In this document: piece by piece, positions 1 through 7,142 of the stretch
Layout of the letters: the number at the start of each line of letters is the position of its first letter
How positions within the stretch are numbered: position 1 is the stretch's first letter
Assembly: GCA_900555365.1 (NCBI GenBank)
Contig: USKO01000006.1
Span: forward strand, 1 to 14,201
DNA: 14,201 nt
Origin: an uncultured Bacillota bacterium
GTDB taxonomy: Bacteria; Bacillota; Clostridia; Christensenellales; UBA1242
Reading direction: 5' to 3'
Made by a program: the position numbers and the translations under genes
Notes under the pieces: generated by a model
Databases searched by the model: none
The model's input: only the letters and a program-made list of their open reading frames with translations
What the model was told of the DNA's origin: nothing

Positions 1-679
1 AACCTCCAAATCTTCTATTCCTCTTTTGATAAATGTCTAAACATTTTTTTAAATATTTCTCATTAAAGTCAGGCCAATAAACTTTTGGGAAATAAAGTTC
101 GCTATAAGCCATTTGATAAAGCAAGAAATTTGATATTCGCATTTCTCCACTTGTTCTAATGACTAGATCTGGTTCAGGGATGTCTTTAGTATCTAAATTT
201 TCCAGTAAGAGTTTTTCATCAATTTTTTTATGACCTTCTTGGATCAATTTATTGACAGCTCTTACAATATCATCTCGCCCACCGTAATTCAAGGCAAAAA
301 TTACACAAGTATCGTTATAATCTTTGGTTTTGTCTTTAATATCTGATAAAGCATTTTGTAGATCTTTAGGGAATTTATTTAAAACGCCGATTGACATAAC
401 TTTGATTTTATTTTTTATAAAGACATTGTCGTCTTTTTTCAAATATTGTCTAAGTAAGTCAAATATACCGTCGATTTCCTCTTTACTTCTCTTCCAATTC
501 TCAGTCGAAAAAGCAAAGAATGTACAGTATTTTATGTTGAATTTTTTGCAAGCGACAACTGTTTTTTCAATTGCCTTGATACCCTGCTTGTGACCTAGAT
601 TACGAGGAAGTCCCCGTTTTGTAGCCCAACGCCCGTTGCCGTCCATAATAATTCCAATATGAATTGGTAAATCTGTCAT
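1..679 (-). CDS. uppS: Isoprenyl transferase (undecaprenyl diphosphate synthase), 3' end cut by window edge
   Basis: The reverse-strand frame is open from the ATG at 679-677 to the left edge, giving 226 residues. The family adds eight isopentenyl units to farnesyl diphosphate to make undecaprenyl diphosphate, the lipid carrier for peptidoglycan precursors. The N-terminal HIGIIMDGNGRWA motif is present with catalytic Asp13, followed by His30, the FAFSTENWKRS block (55-65) and the RTSGE.R.SNFLL.Q.AY.E signature (175-194). The visible end reads YQKRNRRFGG, the usual C-terminus of the family, so only a few residues are missing. An AAAGGAAAA ribosome site precedes the ATG. It lies 42 nt downstream of frr in the same direction and is probably cotranscribed with it, an order widely conserved in bacteria. 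Confidence 0.95.
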   Translation of the reverse strand, partial: MTDLPIHIGIIMDGNGRWATKRGLPRNLGHKQGIKAIEKTVVACKKFNIKYCTFFAFSTENWKRSKEEIDGIFDLLRQYLKKDDNVFIKNKIKVMSIGVLNKFPKDLQNALSDIKDKTKDYNDTCVIFALNYGGRDDIVRAVNKLIQEGHKKIDEKLLLENLDTKDIPEPDLVIRTSGEMRISNFLLYQMAYSELYFPKVYWPDFNEKYLKKCLDIYQKRNRRFGG

Positions 680-721
680 TTTAATTTTCCTTTTTAAAAC
701 AAATTATAAATTATGAATGAT

Positions 722-1288
722 TTAGATTTCCATAATTTCTTTTTCTTTTGTTTTATAATTGGCGTCTATTTTATCACAAGATGAATCTATTAATTTTTGA
801 ATATCATCAAAATAATTGTCTCTTTCGTCCTCTGATATTTCTCCATTTTTCTCAAGATCTTTAATCATATCCATTGCATCACGGCGAGCGTTTCTAACAG
901 CGATCTTTGTCTCTTCTGCTATCTTTTTGATTGATTTGACAATTTCAATACGCCTCTCTTCGGTAAGCATTGGGAATATAAGTCTAATTACTTTACCGTC
1001 CTCATTTGGAGTCACGCCAAGATCAGCGGCAGAGATCGCTTTTGAAATATTTTTTACCTGACTTTGGTCCCAAACTGAAATAGCAAGTATTCGTGCTTCT
1101 GGTACAGTAATTGAAGCCATATTTTTTATAGGGGTTGGCACACCATAATAATCAACATAAACTTTATCAAGTATATGAGGATTGGCTCTTCCCGCTCTAA
1201 CAACTAAATATTCACTAAGTTGATGATTTATGGCTTTATTGATTTCTTCTTCGCATGACAACTTAATTTCATCTATCATTTCGTTCAT
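722..1288 (-). CDS. frr: Ribosome recycling factor
   Basis: This 188-residue protein has about the usual family length (185). With EF-G it splits post-termination ribosomes into subunits. Typical RRF landmarks are visible: the N-terminal helix ending in VVRAGRANPHILDKVYVDYYGVPTPI (about 28-54), the VWDQSQVKNI block, AADLGVTPNEDGKVIRL (about 86-103), and the long C-terminal helices beginning LTEERRIEIVKSIKKIAEE. The ATG at 1288 is preceded by GAGGAG with good spacing. A TTGCAA-N17-TAAAAT promoter lies immediately upstream, so frr-uppS can be expressed independently of rpsB-tsf. In most genomes pyrH lies between tsf and frr; here it does not. Confidence 0.96.
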   Translation of the reverse strand: MNEMIDEIKLSCEEEINKAINHQLSEYLVVRAGRANPHILDKVYVDYYGVPTPIKNMASITVPEARILAISVWDQSQVKNISKAISAADLGVTPNEDGKVIRLIFPMLTEERRIEIVKSIKKIAEETKIAVRNARRDAMDMIKDLEKNGEISEDERDNYFDDIQKLIDSSCDKIDANYKTKEKEIMEI

Positions 1289-1306
1289 AATAATCTCCTC
1301 GAAAAT

Positions 1307-1335
1307 ATTTTACTATAAACTAGATATTTTTGCAA
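1307..1335 (-). promoter_or_regulatory. Candidate promoter of frr-uppS
   Basis: On the reverse strand TTGCAA (1335-1330) and TAAAAT (1312-1307) are separated by 17 nt. The expected start near 1300 would leave a leader of about 12 nt beginning at the GAGGAG ribosome site of frr. Motif and position are visible; activity is inferred. Confidence 0.6.
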
Positions 1336-1429
1336 ATGATTTACATTATTATAAGAAGAATATTAGCAAAATTTGTATTACAAAATAAGGCTAATAAAAT
1401 CTTTTATAATAATTTATATATGCCAAATA

Positions 1430-1458
1430 TTGACTTTCCTTATATAAAAATATATAAT
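1430..1458 (+). promoter_or_regulatory. Near-consensus promoter of the hip-like cassette
   Basis: TTGACT (1430-1435) and TATAAT (1453-1458) are separated by exactly 17 nt. The predicted start near 1465 gives a leader of about 14 nt that contains the AGAGAGG ribosome site (1467-1473) before the GTG start codon at 1479. No clear operator palindrome was seen, and no repressor gene lies nearby. Confidence 0.75.
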
Positions 1459-1478
1459 ATTTTAATAGAGAGGAAAAA

Positions 1479-2570
1479 GTGAAAAGATTGACAATTGATC
1501 CAAATAACAACTGCAAGGTTTATAAATTAGATGCCAGAGGTGCAAGACCTAAATTCTGGTTTTCTTTTAAAGACGATATTGAATCTGGAAATTTTGAGCA
1601 GTGGCTTTTTAAAAATACAAACAGAAGTGAAACAACAGTGGAATCTTCAAAAACTTTTGAAGATATAGGTGAAGTAATTTTTTATAAAATATGCAAAAAG
1701 TTAGGTGTTGATTGTGTTGAATATAAACTCGCAACTCATCAAAATGGAGACAAGTCTGTTGAAGGAGTAATCTGTAAAAATTATAATCCAGATGACTGTG
1801 TAGAGCTAGCTGGCTATTCAATACTTGAAGCCTATAGAAGATTTATTTATGATAACTTTAATGGTCTTGATGTGCCAAATGATAATACTCTTGAAAATTA
1901 TAAAAAAAGCTTAAATTGCATTATGTTAAACCACACGCAGTTCGAAAAAGATCAAGGTATTAATATCTTAGTTAATATAAGAAAATTATACAATCAAATG
2001 GCTAAGATGATGATATTAGATTATATTTGTTGCCAGTCAGATAGAAATTGGTATAATTTATCATTTTTAATTGATAGCAAAACAAGAGAATTAAGAATGG
2101 CTCCCCTATTTGACAACGGTAATATATTTTCTTGGAACTTTAGAAAATCAGTTATAGAACATCAAAATATTGTGTTATCAAAAGACCCTACATATGAAAG
2201 ATATTTAGAGTTATATCAATCAAAATCAATAGCAATGGGAATAAAAACTCCTGTTTCTCACAGGGATATGAAAAATCCTACCAAATCTAATAATTTAAAA
2301 TTTAAAGATATACCTATGGATTTACTTGAAAATGAACTCGCAAGCGTTATTGCAAATGATAAAGAGCTGCAACAATTTTTGCAGAATTGTCAAAATATAA
2401 ATTTATATTTACAAGAAGCTTTTGATGAATTTAAGGATGAATATGAAGAAGATTGTTCTCTGTTAAAAAACCAAAGTTCGTTGATAGCTTCTATAAAAAG
2501 CGAGCATTTACTAGAGCTTGTCAATAAAAAAATCCAAGAAATGGAGGAAGAAGATGAAAATACAATTTAA
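1479..2570 (+). CDS. HipA/CtkA-like Ser/Thr protein kinase (HipT-like toxin candidate)
   Basis: This 363-residue protein starts at GTG, five nt after AGAGAGG. It reads as a HipA-fold kinase. GARPKFWF (21-28) matches the Gly-rich P-loop; WLFK (42-45) supplies the ATP-binding Lys45; EDIGE (61-65) matches the conserved acidic helix. QSDRNWYNLSFLID (186-199) carries catalytic Asp188 and metal-binding Asn193, and APLFDNG (208-214) is the DFG-equivalent with Asp212. Known relatives phosphorylate aminoacyl-tRNA synthetases (HipA on GltX, HipT on TrpS); the target here is unknown. The N-terminal subdomain 1 of full-length HipA is absent, but the overlapping downstream gene encodes something similar. 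The C-terminus is acidic. It runs opposite to the flanking tsf and frr genes. A regulatory or CtkA-like kinase that is not a toxin remains possible. Confidence 0.8.
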   Translation: MKRLTIDPNNNCKVYKLDARGARPKFWFSFKDDIESGNFEQWLFKNTNRSETTVESSKTFEDIGEVIFYKICKKLGVDCVEYKLATHQNGDKSVEGVICKNYNPDDCVELAGYSILEAYRRFIYDNFNGLDVPNDNTLENYKKSLNCIMLNHTQFEKDQGINILVNIRKLYNQMAKMMILDYICCQSDRNWYNLSFLIDSKTRELRMAPLFDNGNIFSWNFRKSVIEHQNIVLSKDPTYERYLELYQSKSIAMGIKTPVSHRDMKNPTKSNNLKFKDIPMDLLENELASVIANDKELQQFLQNCQNINLYLQEAFDEFKDEYEEDCSLLKNQSSLIASIKSEHLLELVNKKIQEMEEEDENTI

Positions 2571-2877
2571 ATATATGAATTTTGTTTTAGGCGAGCTTTC
2601 TTATGAAAATAATACTTATATTTATAACTCAAACAAAGAGGAAGAGCAGAAAGCAAAACGAGCTACTTTTGGCTTATTAGATTATAGATTATTTAACTCA
2701 GTAAACAAAAAATCCACTCAAATTTTCAATGAATTTCTCCCTTTCTTAAATCAATCAACCAGAGCTGATATAAAAGAAAAATGTCATATTGAAAAAGAAG
2801 ATAGCGATTTTCAAAAATTGACAAAAATGGCAACAAATAATATTTCAATGGGTGCTTACTCAATATCTCTTTTTTAA
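2554..2877 (+). CDS. HipS-like protein (separate HipA N-terminal subdomain 1)
   Basis: The ATG at 2554 is chosen because GGAGG (2543-2547) sits six nt upstream. It overlaps the kinase gene by 17 nt, implying translational coupling. The 107-residue product fits the HipA N-terminal subdomain: an opening beta segment around VLGELSYENNTYIY, a central segment, then FNEFLPFLNQSTRADIKEK (about 61-79), corresponding to the family FF.NLLP....R pattern, and a final SDFQKL....NNISMGAYSI resembling the FDLL...G.D..GA block. In hipBST systems the equivalent HipS protein neutralises the HipT kinase, so an antitoxin role is inferred. It follows the kinase rather than preceding it, and no hipB accompanies it. 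The similarity was recognised by eye and needs profile confirmation. Confidence 0.65.
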   Translation: MKIQFKYMNFVLGELSYENNTYIYNSNKEEEQKAKRATFGLLDYRLFNSVNKKSTQIFNEFLPFLNQSTRADIKEKCHIEKEDSDFQKLTKMATNNISMGAYSISLF

Positions 2878-3018
2878 TTGTTTTAAATTAAAATTAGGAC
2901 ATCCCCAAAAATAAAAATGATGCCATCCACTTCTATTTTGTTTATTCATAATGGTTAATGAAGAATATTAGTAAATTTAAAATTAATAAAAAGCTCATAA
3001 AGAAAATGCGCAAAATAA
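2878..3018. other. Convergent intergenic spacer between hip-like cassette and tsf
   Basis: AT-rich DNA with no credible gene. It contains GAAGAATATTAG at 2960-2971, which also occurs at 1355-1366 on the other side of the cassette. No terminator specific to the plus-strand cassette is visible before the shared hairpin at 3020-3037. Confidence 0.4.
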
Positions 3019-3046
3019 AAACCACCAATTGGTGGTTCTTTTTATT
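3012..3046. terminator. Hairpin terminator shared by tsf and the convergent hip-like cassette
   Basis: AACCACC (3020-3026), loop AATT and GGTGGTT (3031-3037) form a perfect stem. It is followed by TTTTATTTT on the minus strand and CTTTTTATTT on the plus strand, so it can work both ways. On the minus strand it directly follows the tsf stop codon, separating tsf from frr. Confidence 0.85.
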
Positions 3047-3698
3047 TATTTCCTCGCATTTGTTTTTCAACCTCTTCAGCAAGATTATCATTTCTTTTTT
3101 CAAGACCTTCACCCATTTCAAATCGAGCAAATCTTCTAATAGAAATTTTTTCTCCAATTTGAAGAGTTTTTTCATTAATATATTGTTGTATTGTCATGCT
3201 AGGATCTTTAACGAATGGCTGTTCAAGAAGGCAAACATCTTGGTAAAATTTCTTAACTCTTCCTTCTACCATCTTATCAATGATCTGAGCAGGTTTTCCC
3301 TCATTAAGAGCTTGATTTCTTAAGATGTCTTTTTCTTTTTCAAGTTCTTCTTGAGGAACTTCTTCAATTCTTACATATTTAGGTGCACTAGCTGCAATTT
3401 GAAGAGCAACATCATGTCCAATTTCTTGGAAAGCATCAGTTTTAGCAACAAAATCAGTTTCGCAATTGATTTCAACTAATACTCCAATTTTTCCGCCCAT
3501 GTGGATATATGAAGTAACAATACCTTCAGATGCGATTCTTGATTGTTTTTTTGCTGCTGCTGCAATTCCTTTTTCTCTGAGCCAAACGATGGCTCTTTCA
3601 AAATCTCCATCGCATTCAACTAATGCTTTTTTGCAATCCATCATTCCAGCATTAGTTTTTGCTCTTAATTCTGCTACATCTTTAGCTGTAAAATTCAT
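3042..3698 (-). CDS. tsf: Translation elongation factor Ts (short form)
   Basis: This 218-residue EF-Ts exchanges GDP for GTP on EF-Tu. The N-terminal UBA-like domain reads [24 protein letters not shown] (about 5-28). The core carries the EF-Tu contact motif TDFVAK (81-86), [16 protein letters not shown] and [15 protein letters not shown]. It is shorter than E. coli EF-Ts (283) and matches the compact form with a single core subdomain found in many Bacillota, so it is not truncated. The ATG at 3698 follows an AGGAGAA site embedded in the end of rpsB. Only two nt separate the genes, so the two are an operon. A terminator follows immediately. Confidence 0.97.
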   Translation of the reverse strand: MNFTAKDVAELRAKTNAGMMDCKKALVECDGDFERAIVWLREKGIAAAAKKQSRIASEGIVTSYIHMGGKIGVLVEINCETDFVAKTDAFQEIGHDVALQIAASAPKYVRIEEVPQEELEKEKDILRNQALNEGKPAQIIDKMVEGRVKKFYQDVCLLEQPFVKDPSMTIQQYINEKTLQIGEKISIRRFARFEMGEGLEKRNDNLAEEVEKQMRGNK

Positions 3699-3700
3699 AC

Positions 3701-4612
3701 TTATTCTCCTTCACTTTCAGTTTTTGTTTCTTCTTTGTTAGCTTGCTCTTGTGCTGGTTTTTCTTCTTTCTTTGTCTCTACCTTTTTCTTAGCTGGCTTT
3801 TTCTTAGCTGGCTTTTTAGTTTTGTGTTCTTCTCCTGCTTCAGCAATTTCAATGTTAGGTTTTGTTTCTGCAAGAACTTTCTCTAAATCAATATCCTCTT
3901 CTTCGGCTGTTTCATCTTTCTTTAAAGAAACTCCTTCAGTAGCTTCAATAACGGCATCAGCCATAGCTTGAGCAATTAATTTTACAGATCGAATTGCATC
4001 GTCATTGCCAGGAATAACATAACTAATTCCATCTGGGTTACCATTTGTATCTACAAGAGCAACCATTGGTATATCAAGAATTTTACATTCATTCACGCAA
4101 ATGTGTTCCACATTAGGATCAACAAGGAAAACAGCACCAGGAAGTTCTCTCATTTCCTTAATTCCGCCTAAATTCTTTTCGAGCTTGTCTCTTTCAGCTT
4201 TAAGAATTGTAACTTCTTTCTTAGGCAAAAGATCAAATTCCCCTACTTTTTCCATTTGGTTTAATTTGTTAAGTCTCTCAATTCTAGACTTAATGGTCTT
4301 GAAGTTGGTAAGGCATCCGCCAAGCCAGTGTGAATTGATATAATACATTCCACATCTTTCAGCTTCTTCCTTAACAGCATCTTGAGCCTGTTTTTTTGTA
4401 CCAACAAATAGTACCTTTTTCCCAGAAGCAACGACATCTCTTATAAAAAGATATGCTTTGTCAACTTGCTCTGAGGTTTTTTCTAGATTAATGATATGAA
4501 TATCATTTCTTGCAGTAAAAATGAAAGGTTTCATTTTTGGATTCCATTTTCTTGTTTGATGACCGAAATGTACCCCTGCTTCTAGAAGTTGTTTCATAGA
4601 AATAACTGACAT
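3701..4612 (-). CDS. rpsB: 30S ribosomal protein S2 with charged C-terminal extension
   Basis: This 303-residue protein contains the complete S2 core: [22 protein letters not shown] at the N-terminus, the [11 protein letters not shown] segment, [13 protein letters not shown], and [26 protein letters not shown], ending near residue 230. Residues 231-303 form an added low-complexity tail, first acidic and then Lys/Ala/Pro-rich (tandem PAKKK units), then Glu/Lys-rich. The core binds the 30S subunit near h26 and bS1; the tail's role is unknown. The start at 4612 has AGGAGG upstream. The gene leads the rpsB-tsf operon, with its own promoter and long leader. Confidence 0.97.
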   Translation of the reverse strand: MSVISMKQLLEAGVHFGHQTRKWNPKMKPFIFTARNDIHIINLEKTSEQVDKAYLFIRDVVASGKKVLFVGTKKQAQDAVKEEAERCGMYYINSHWLGGCLTNFKTIKSRIERLNKLNQMEKVGEFDLLPKKEVTILKAERDKLEKNLGGIKEMRELPGAVFLVDPNVEHICVNECKILDIPMVALVDTNGNPDGISYVIPGNDDAIRSVKLIAQAMADAVIEATEGVSLKKDETAEEEDIDLEKVLAETKPNIEIAEAGEEHKTKKPAKKKPAKKKVETKKEEKPAQEQANKEETKTESEGE

Positions 4613-4781
4613 TTTTAAATCCTCCTTTTTGTTTTTGTCCTTCCCTATAGTTTTCTAGCTTTTAATAGCGACCTCAGGTTTTTATCACCTTTCCATAATG
4701 ACATATGTAGCTTATAATTCACTATGGGTTTTAGGCAACTGCTATAAAATATACTATAAGTGCATATTTGTCTTATGAGAC
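4613..4781 (-). promoter_or_regulatory. Candidate structured 5' leader of rpsB-tsf
   Basis: About 168 nt separate the predicted transcript start from the rpsB ATG, much more than for other promoters in the window. On the reverse strand, CCATAGTGA (4727-4719) can pair with TCATTATGG (4701-4693) in nine pairs including one G-U. The segment CTATAGGG (4650-4643) could instead pair with CCCATAG of the same region, so two states are conceivable. A 4-bp GTCT/AGAC hairpin lies at the 5' end. This is compatible with S2 autoregulation, but that is inference. Confidence 0.4.
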
Positions 4782-4787
4782 TTAAAG

Positions 4788-4816
4788 ATTGTATCATAAT
4801 TGCTAATATAAGTCAA
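4788..4816 (-). promoter_or_regulatory. Promoter of rpsB-tsf
   Basis: On the reverse strand TTGACT (4816-4811) and TACAAT (4793-4788) are spaced by 17 nt, with AT-rich sequence upstream. The predicted start is near 4781. Confidence 0.75.
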
Positions 4817-4964
4817 GAAAAAATCAAGAAATATGCTTGCAATTAAATATATTTTAGAGATTATATATATTTCCCATTTTATTAAAATTAATTTATTTTA
4901 TTTAATATTTTCAATATTCATTAAATTTTGAAAAATTAAAAAATGTAATTTAAAAGGAGAAAAT

Positions 4965-6212
4965 ATGGTTACATTACAAACGGCTGAAAATGCTTTAAAA
5001 ACGGTTTATCTTGGAGTTGTGGCAAATCAGTTAAATGACAATGCCAACCCACTCCTTGCAAGAATTAAAAAAACCAGCAAAGATGTTTGGGGAAAAGAAA
5101 TTAGAAAGCTTGCTCCTTATGGCATCAATGGTGGTGTAGGCGCTGGCAGCGAAGATGGAGAACTTCCTACAGCTTCTGGCAATGGCTATGTTCAATTCGT
5201 AGCTGACCTTAAAAACCTTTATGGTAAAATTGATATCTCTGATAAAGCAGTAAGAGCATCTGCAAACAACATTGGTGCTTTTGTAAATCTTCTTTCTGAC
5301 GAAATGGAAGGGCTTGTTAAGGCAAGTTCATTCAATCTTGGCAGAATGCTCTATGGAGATGGCACTGGGGCTTTAGCAACAGTTAGCTCTCATAACGTCA
5401 TAAACAAAGAGATGACTTGTGATAAGGTTAACAATTTAATAGAAGGAATGCTCATCGATGTTTTCAATGAAAATGTTCAGATCAATGCCAATCCTTTAAA
5501 AATTGTATATGTTGACAGAGTAAACAAAAAAATTAAATATACAGGAAAAGATATCATAACTATCAACAACGGATATAAAATTTATGTTCAAGGTTCAAAA
5601 GATAGTGAAATTACAGGCCTTGGAAAAATCTTTGATACAACAGCAACTTCAATTTATGGAGTGAGCAAAACTGATTATCCTTGGCTTAGCCCTTATGTTA
5701 ATACAACTTCAAAAGAAATCAGCGATATAGTTATCCAAGAGGTTATCGATTTCCTTGATGATAATTCTGATTCTAAGATTAACTTTATTACATGTTCAAG
5801 CAAAGTTAGACGCGCATATCAAGAGTATCTAGGTGCATACAGAAGAAATATTGAAATCGCTTCACTTGATGGTGGATACAAGACTATAACCCACAATGGT
5901 ATTCCTGTTGTAGCTGATAGATTTGTTGATGACGATACTATGTATCTTCTCAATACTGACGATTTTGTTTTACATCAACTTTGCGACTGGAAATGGCTTG
6001 AAGGAGAAAACGGACAAATCTTAAGACAAAATCCAGGTTATCCTACATATAGCGCAACACTTGTTAAATACGCTGAACTTATCTGCGACAAACCTTGTGG
6101 ACAAGCTAAGATTAGCGGAATCAAATCAAGTATATCAGATCCATTCTCAAGCATTGTAGATGCTATTGAGACAGCTCATAGCAGCACCGACAGTGGCACT
6201 GATGGTGAATAA
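4965..6212 (+). CDS. Phage major capsid protein, HK97-fold type
   Basis: The 415-residue product begins at an ATG after AAGGAGA. Capsid-like landmarks are an N-terminal helix with NDNANPLLARIKKT (about 24-37), a Gly-rich E-loop-like stretch (about 52-75), KIDISDKAVRASANN (about 88-102), YGDGTGAL (130-137), and a late P/A-domain pattern in which HNGIPVVADRFVDDDTMYLLN (about 309-329) leads to YSATLVKYAELICDKPCGQAKISGI. There is no N-terminal scaffold or protease domain and no separate protease or scaffold gene. It opens a phage-derived plus-strand cluster and is followed by a hairpin that may limit read-through. The frame is intact. Lys codons are mostly AAA, whereas the following genes use more AAG and GAG. 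The capsid assignment is confident; the phage type is not settled. Confidence 0.85.
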   Translation: MVTLQTAENALKTVYLGVVANQLNDNANPLLARIKKTSKDVWGKEIRKLAPYGINGGVGAGSEDGELPTASGNGYVQFVADLKNLYGKIDISDKAVRASANNIGAFVNLLSDEMEGLVKASSFNLGRMLYGDGTGALATVSSHNVINKEMTCDKVNNLIEGMLIDVFNENVQINANPLKIVYVDRVNKKIKYTGKDIITINNGYKIYVQGSKDSEITGLGKIFDTTATSIYGVSKTDYPWLSPYVNTTSKEISDIVIQEVIDFLDDNSDSKINFITCSSKVRRAYQEYLGAYRRNIEIASLDGGYKTITHNGIPVVADRFVDDDTMYLLNTDDFVLHQLCDWKWLEGENGQILRQNPGYPTYSATLVKYAELICDKPCGQAKISGIKSSISDPFSSIVDAIETAHSSTDSGTDGE

Positions 6213-6230
6213 AGCGAAATTTTGTAACTG

Positions 6231-6267
6231 AAGGCAAGAGGCGAAAAGTTTTTTGCCTTTTTCTTTA
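6231..6267 (+). terminator. Terminator or attenuator after the capsid gene
   Basis: AAGGCAA (6231-6237) pairs with TTGCCTT (6253-6259), followed by TTTTCTTT. AGGC/GCCT gives an alternative shorter stem. It lies 18 nt after the capsid stop codon and before the next ribosome site, so it could make capsid mRNA more abundant than the downstream genes. Confidence 0.6.
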
Positions 6268-6285
6268 GTTTTTGGAGGTTAAAAA

Positions 6286-6600
6286 ATGAGATATTTGCAA
6301 GTCAAAGATGATGTGTATTTTATTGGCGAGCGGCTAAAGGAAATTGATGAAAATTATATAATTTTATACAACCTAGAAAAAAATGCATATGAGGTGCACC
6401 TAAAGGGTGGTGGCAAGGAAAGCTATTGTTTTACAGTGCCTTATGGCGAGCTTGACGGCCGAACCATCTTTTATGCACAAAAAACAGCAAGCAGTCGCCG
6501 TGATAAGATCATACAGGAAATAGAAGAAAACAACCAAAAACTATATGAAAAGTCAATCAAAGACCAAGTAAAAAAGATAAAGGAGGCGCTATGCTTGTAA
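6286..6600 (+). CDS. Small phage-cluster protein of unknown function
   Basis: This 104-residue protein has the strong site TTTGGAGG upstream of its ATG. The N-terminal part is probably beta-rich (VYFIGERLKEIDENYIILYN then YEVHLKGGGKESYCFTV). The last 35-40 residues are charged and helical, likely a coiled coil (RRDKIIQEIEENNQKLYEK). It lies between the capsid and adaptor genes, where phages often encode decoration, scaffold-like or head-completion proteins, but nothing decisive is visible. Its end overlaps the next gene by 10 nt, so the two are translationally coupled. The function is not recognised. Confidence 0.75.
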   Translation: MRYLQVKDDVYFIGERLKEIDENYIILYNLEKNAYEVHLKGGGKESYCFTVPYGELDGRTIFYAQKTASSRRDKIIQEIEENNQKLYEKSIKDQVKKIKEALCL

Positions 6601-7142
6601 AAGACATAATAAAAATAGCCTGTGGTTTTATCGGTCAAACTTCGCTCAAAGAGGCATTAGAGTCAAACAGTGCTTTAAGCGAAGATGAGCAGCTAATATG
6701 TGACAGCCTAGTAAACTTTTTCAATCTTGCATATAATGAGGTGGCGTGCGAATACATACCTATTTATAAGAGAGAAAGGGTTGAATGTGAAGATTTCAAG
6801 GTAAATTACTCATCTTTAACCAAGGCACCACTTCAGATCATATCAGTTAAAGATATGTCTGGACGCAAGGTAAAGTTTAAGGCTTTTGATGAACACTTGG
6901 TAGCCATAGCAAGCCAGGTGGACATTCTCTATACAGTGCAGCCCGAGCAATGTGAGCTGACAGACACATTTAGCTCCAGCTTGCCCGAGCGCGTATACGC
7001 ATATGCGATAGCCCGTGAGTATTATTTCATGCAGACGCTATTTGACGAGGCCGATGTTTGGGAGGAGCGGTTTAAAAATTCGCTACAAGTTTTACAAAGA
7101 GAAAAAAGAGAAATCGTAATGCCTCGGAGGAGGTGGGTATAA
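6591..7142 (+). CDS. Head-tail adaptor/connector protein (P22 gp4-like, tentative)
   Basis: This 183-residue protein has AGGAGG (6581-6586) four nt before the ATG. Helical residues 1-60 (including LICDSLVNFFNLAYNEVACEY) are followed by a small beta region (about 70-115), then a helix PERVYAYAIAREYYFMQ (about 131-147) and a basic end, MPRRRWV. This helix-beta-helix layout with a late conserved alpha-helix resembles podovirus head-completion adaptors such as P22 gp4 and T7 gp11. Those sit below the portal ring; no portal gene is in the window. Its stop codon shares one base with the next start codon (TAATG). The position between capsid and nozzle genes supports the role, but the assignment rests on pattern and order. 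Confidence 0.6.
   Translation: MLVKDIIKIACGFIGQTSLKEALESNSALSEDEQLICDSLVNFFNLAYNEVACEYIPIYKRERVECEDFKVNYSSLTKAPLQIISVKDMSGRKVKFKAFDEHLVAIASQVDILYTVQPEQCELTDTFSSSLPERVYAYAIAREYYFMQTLFDEADVWEERFKNSLQVLQREKREIVMPRRRWV

Noticed and set aside
324..1061. Plus-strand open frames opposite uppS and frr
   Set aside because: They are antisense shadows of strongly conserved genes and lack ribosome sites.
2942..3323. Overlapping small frames around the tsf 3' end on both strands
   Set aside because: Low-complexity Lys/Phe-rich translations overlapping tsf and its terminator; no ribosome site or conserved pattern.
4837..4866. TTGCAA...TTATAT as promoter of the capsid gene
   Set aside because: The spacing is 18 nt and the sequence extremely AT-rich, so the match is not distinguishable from chance; the capsid promoter remains unassigned.
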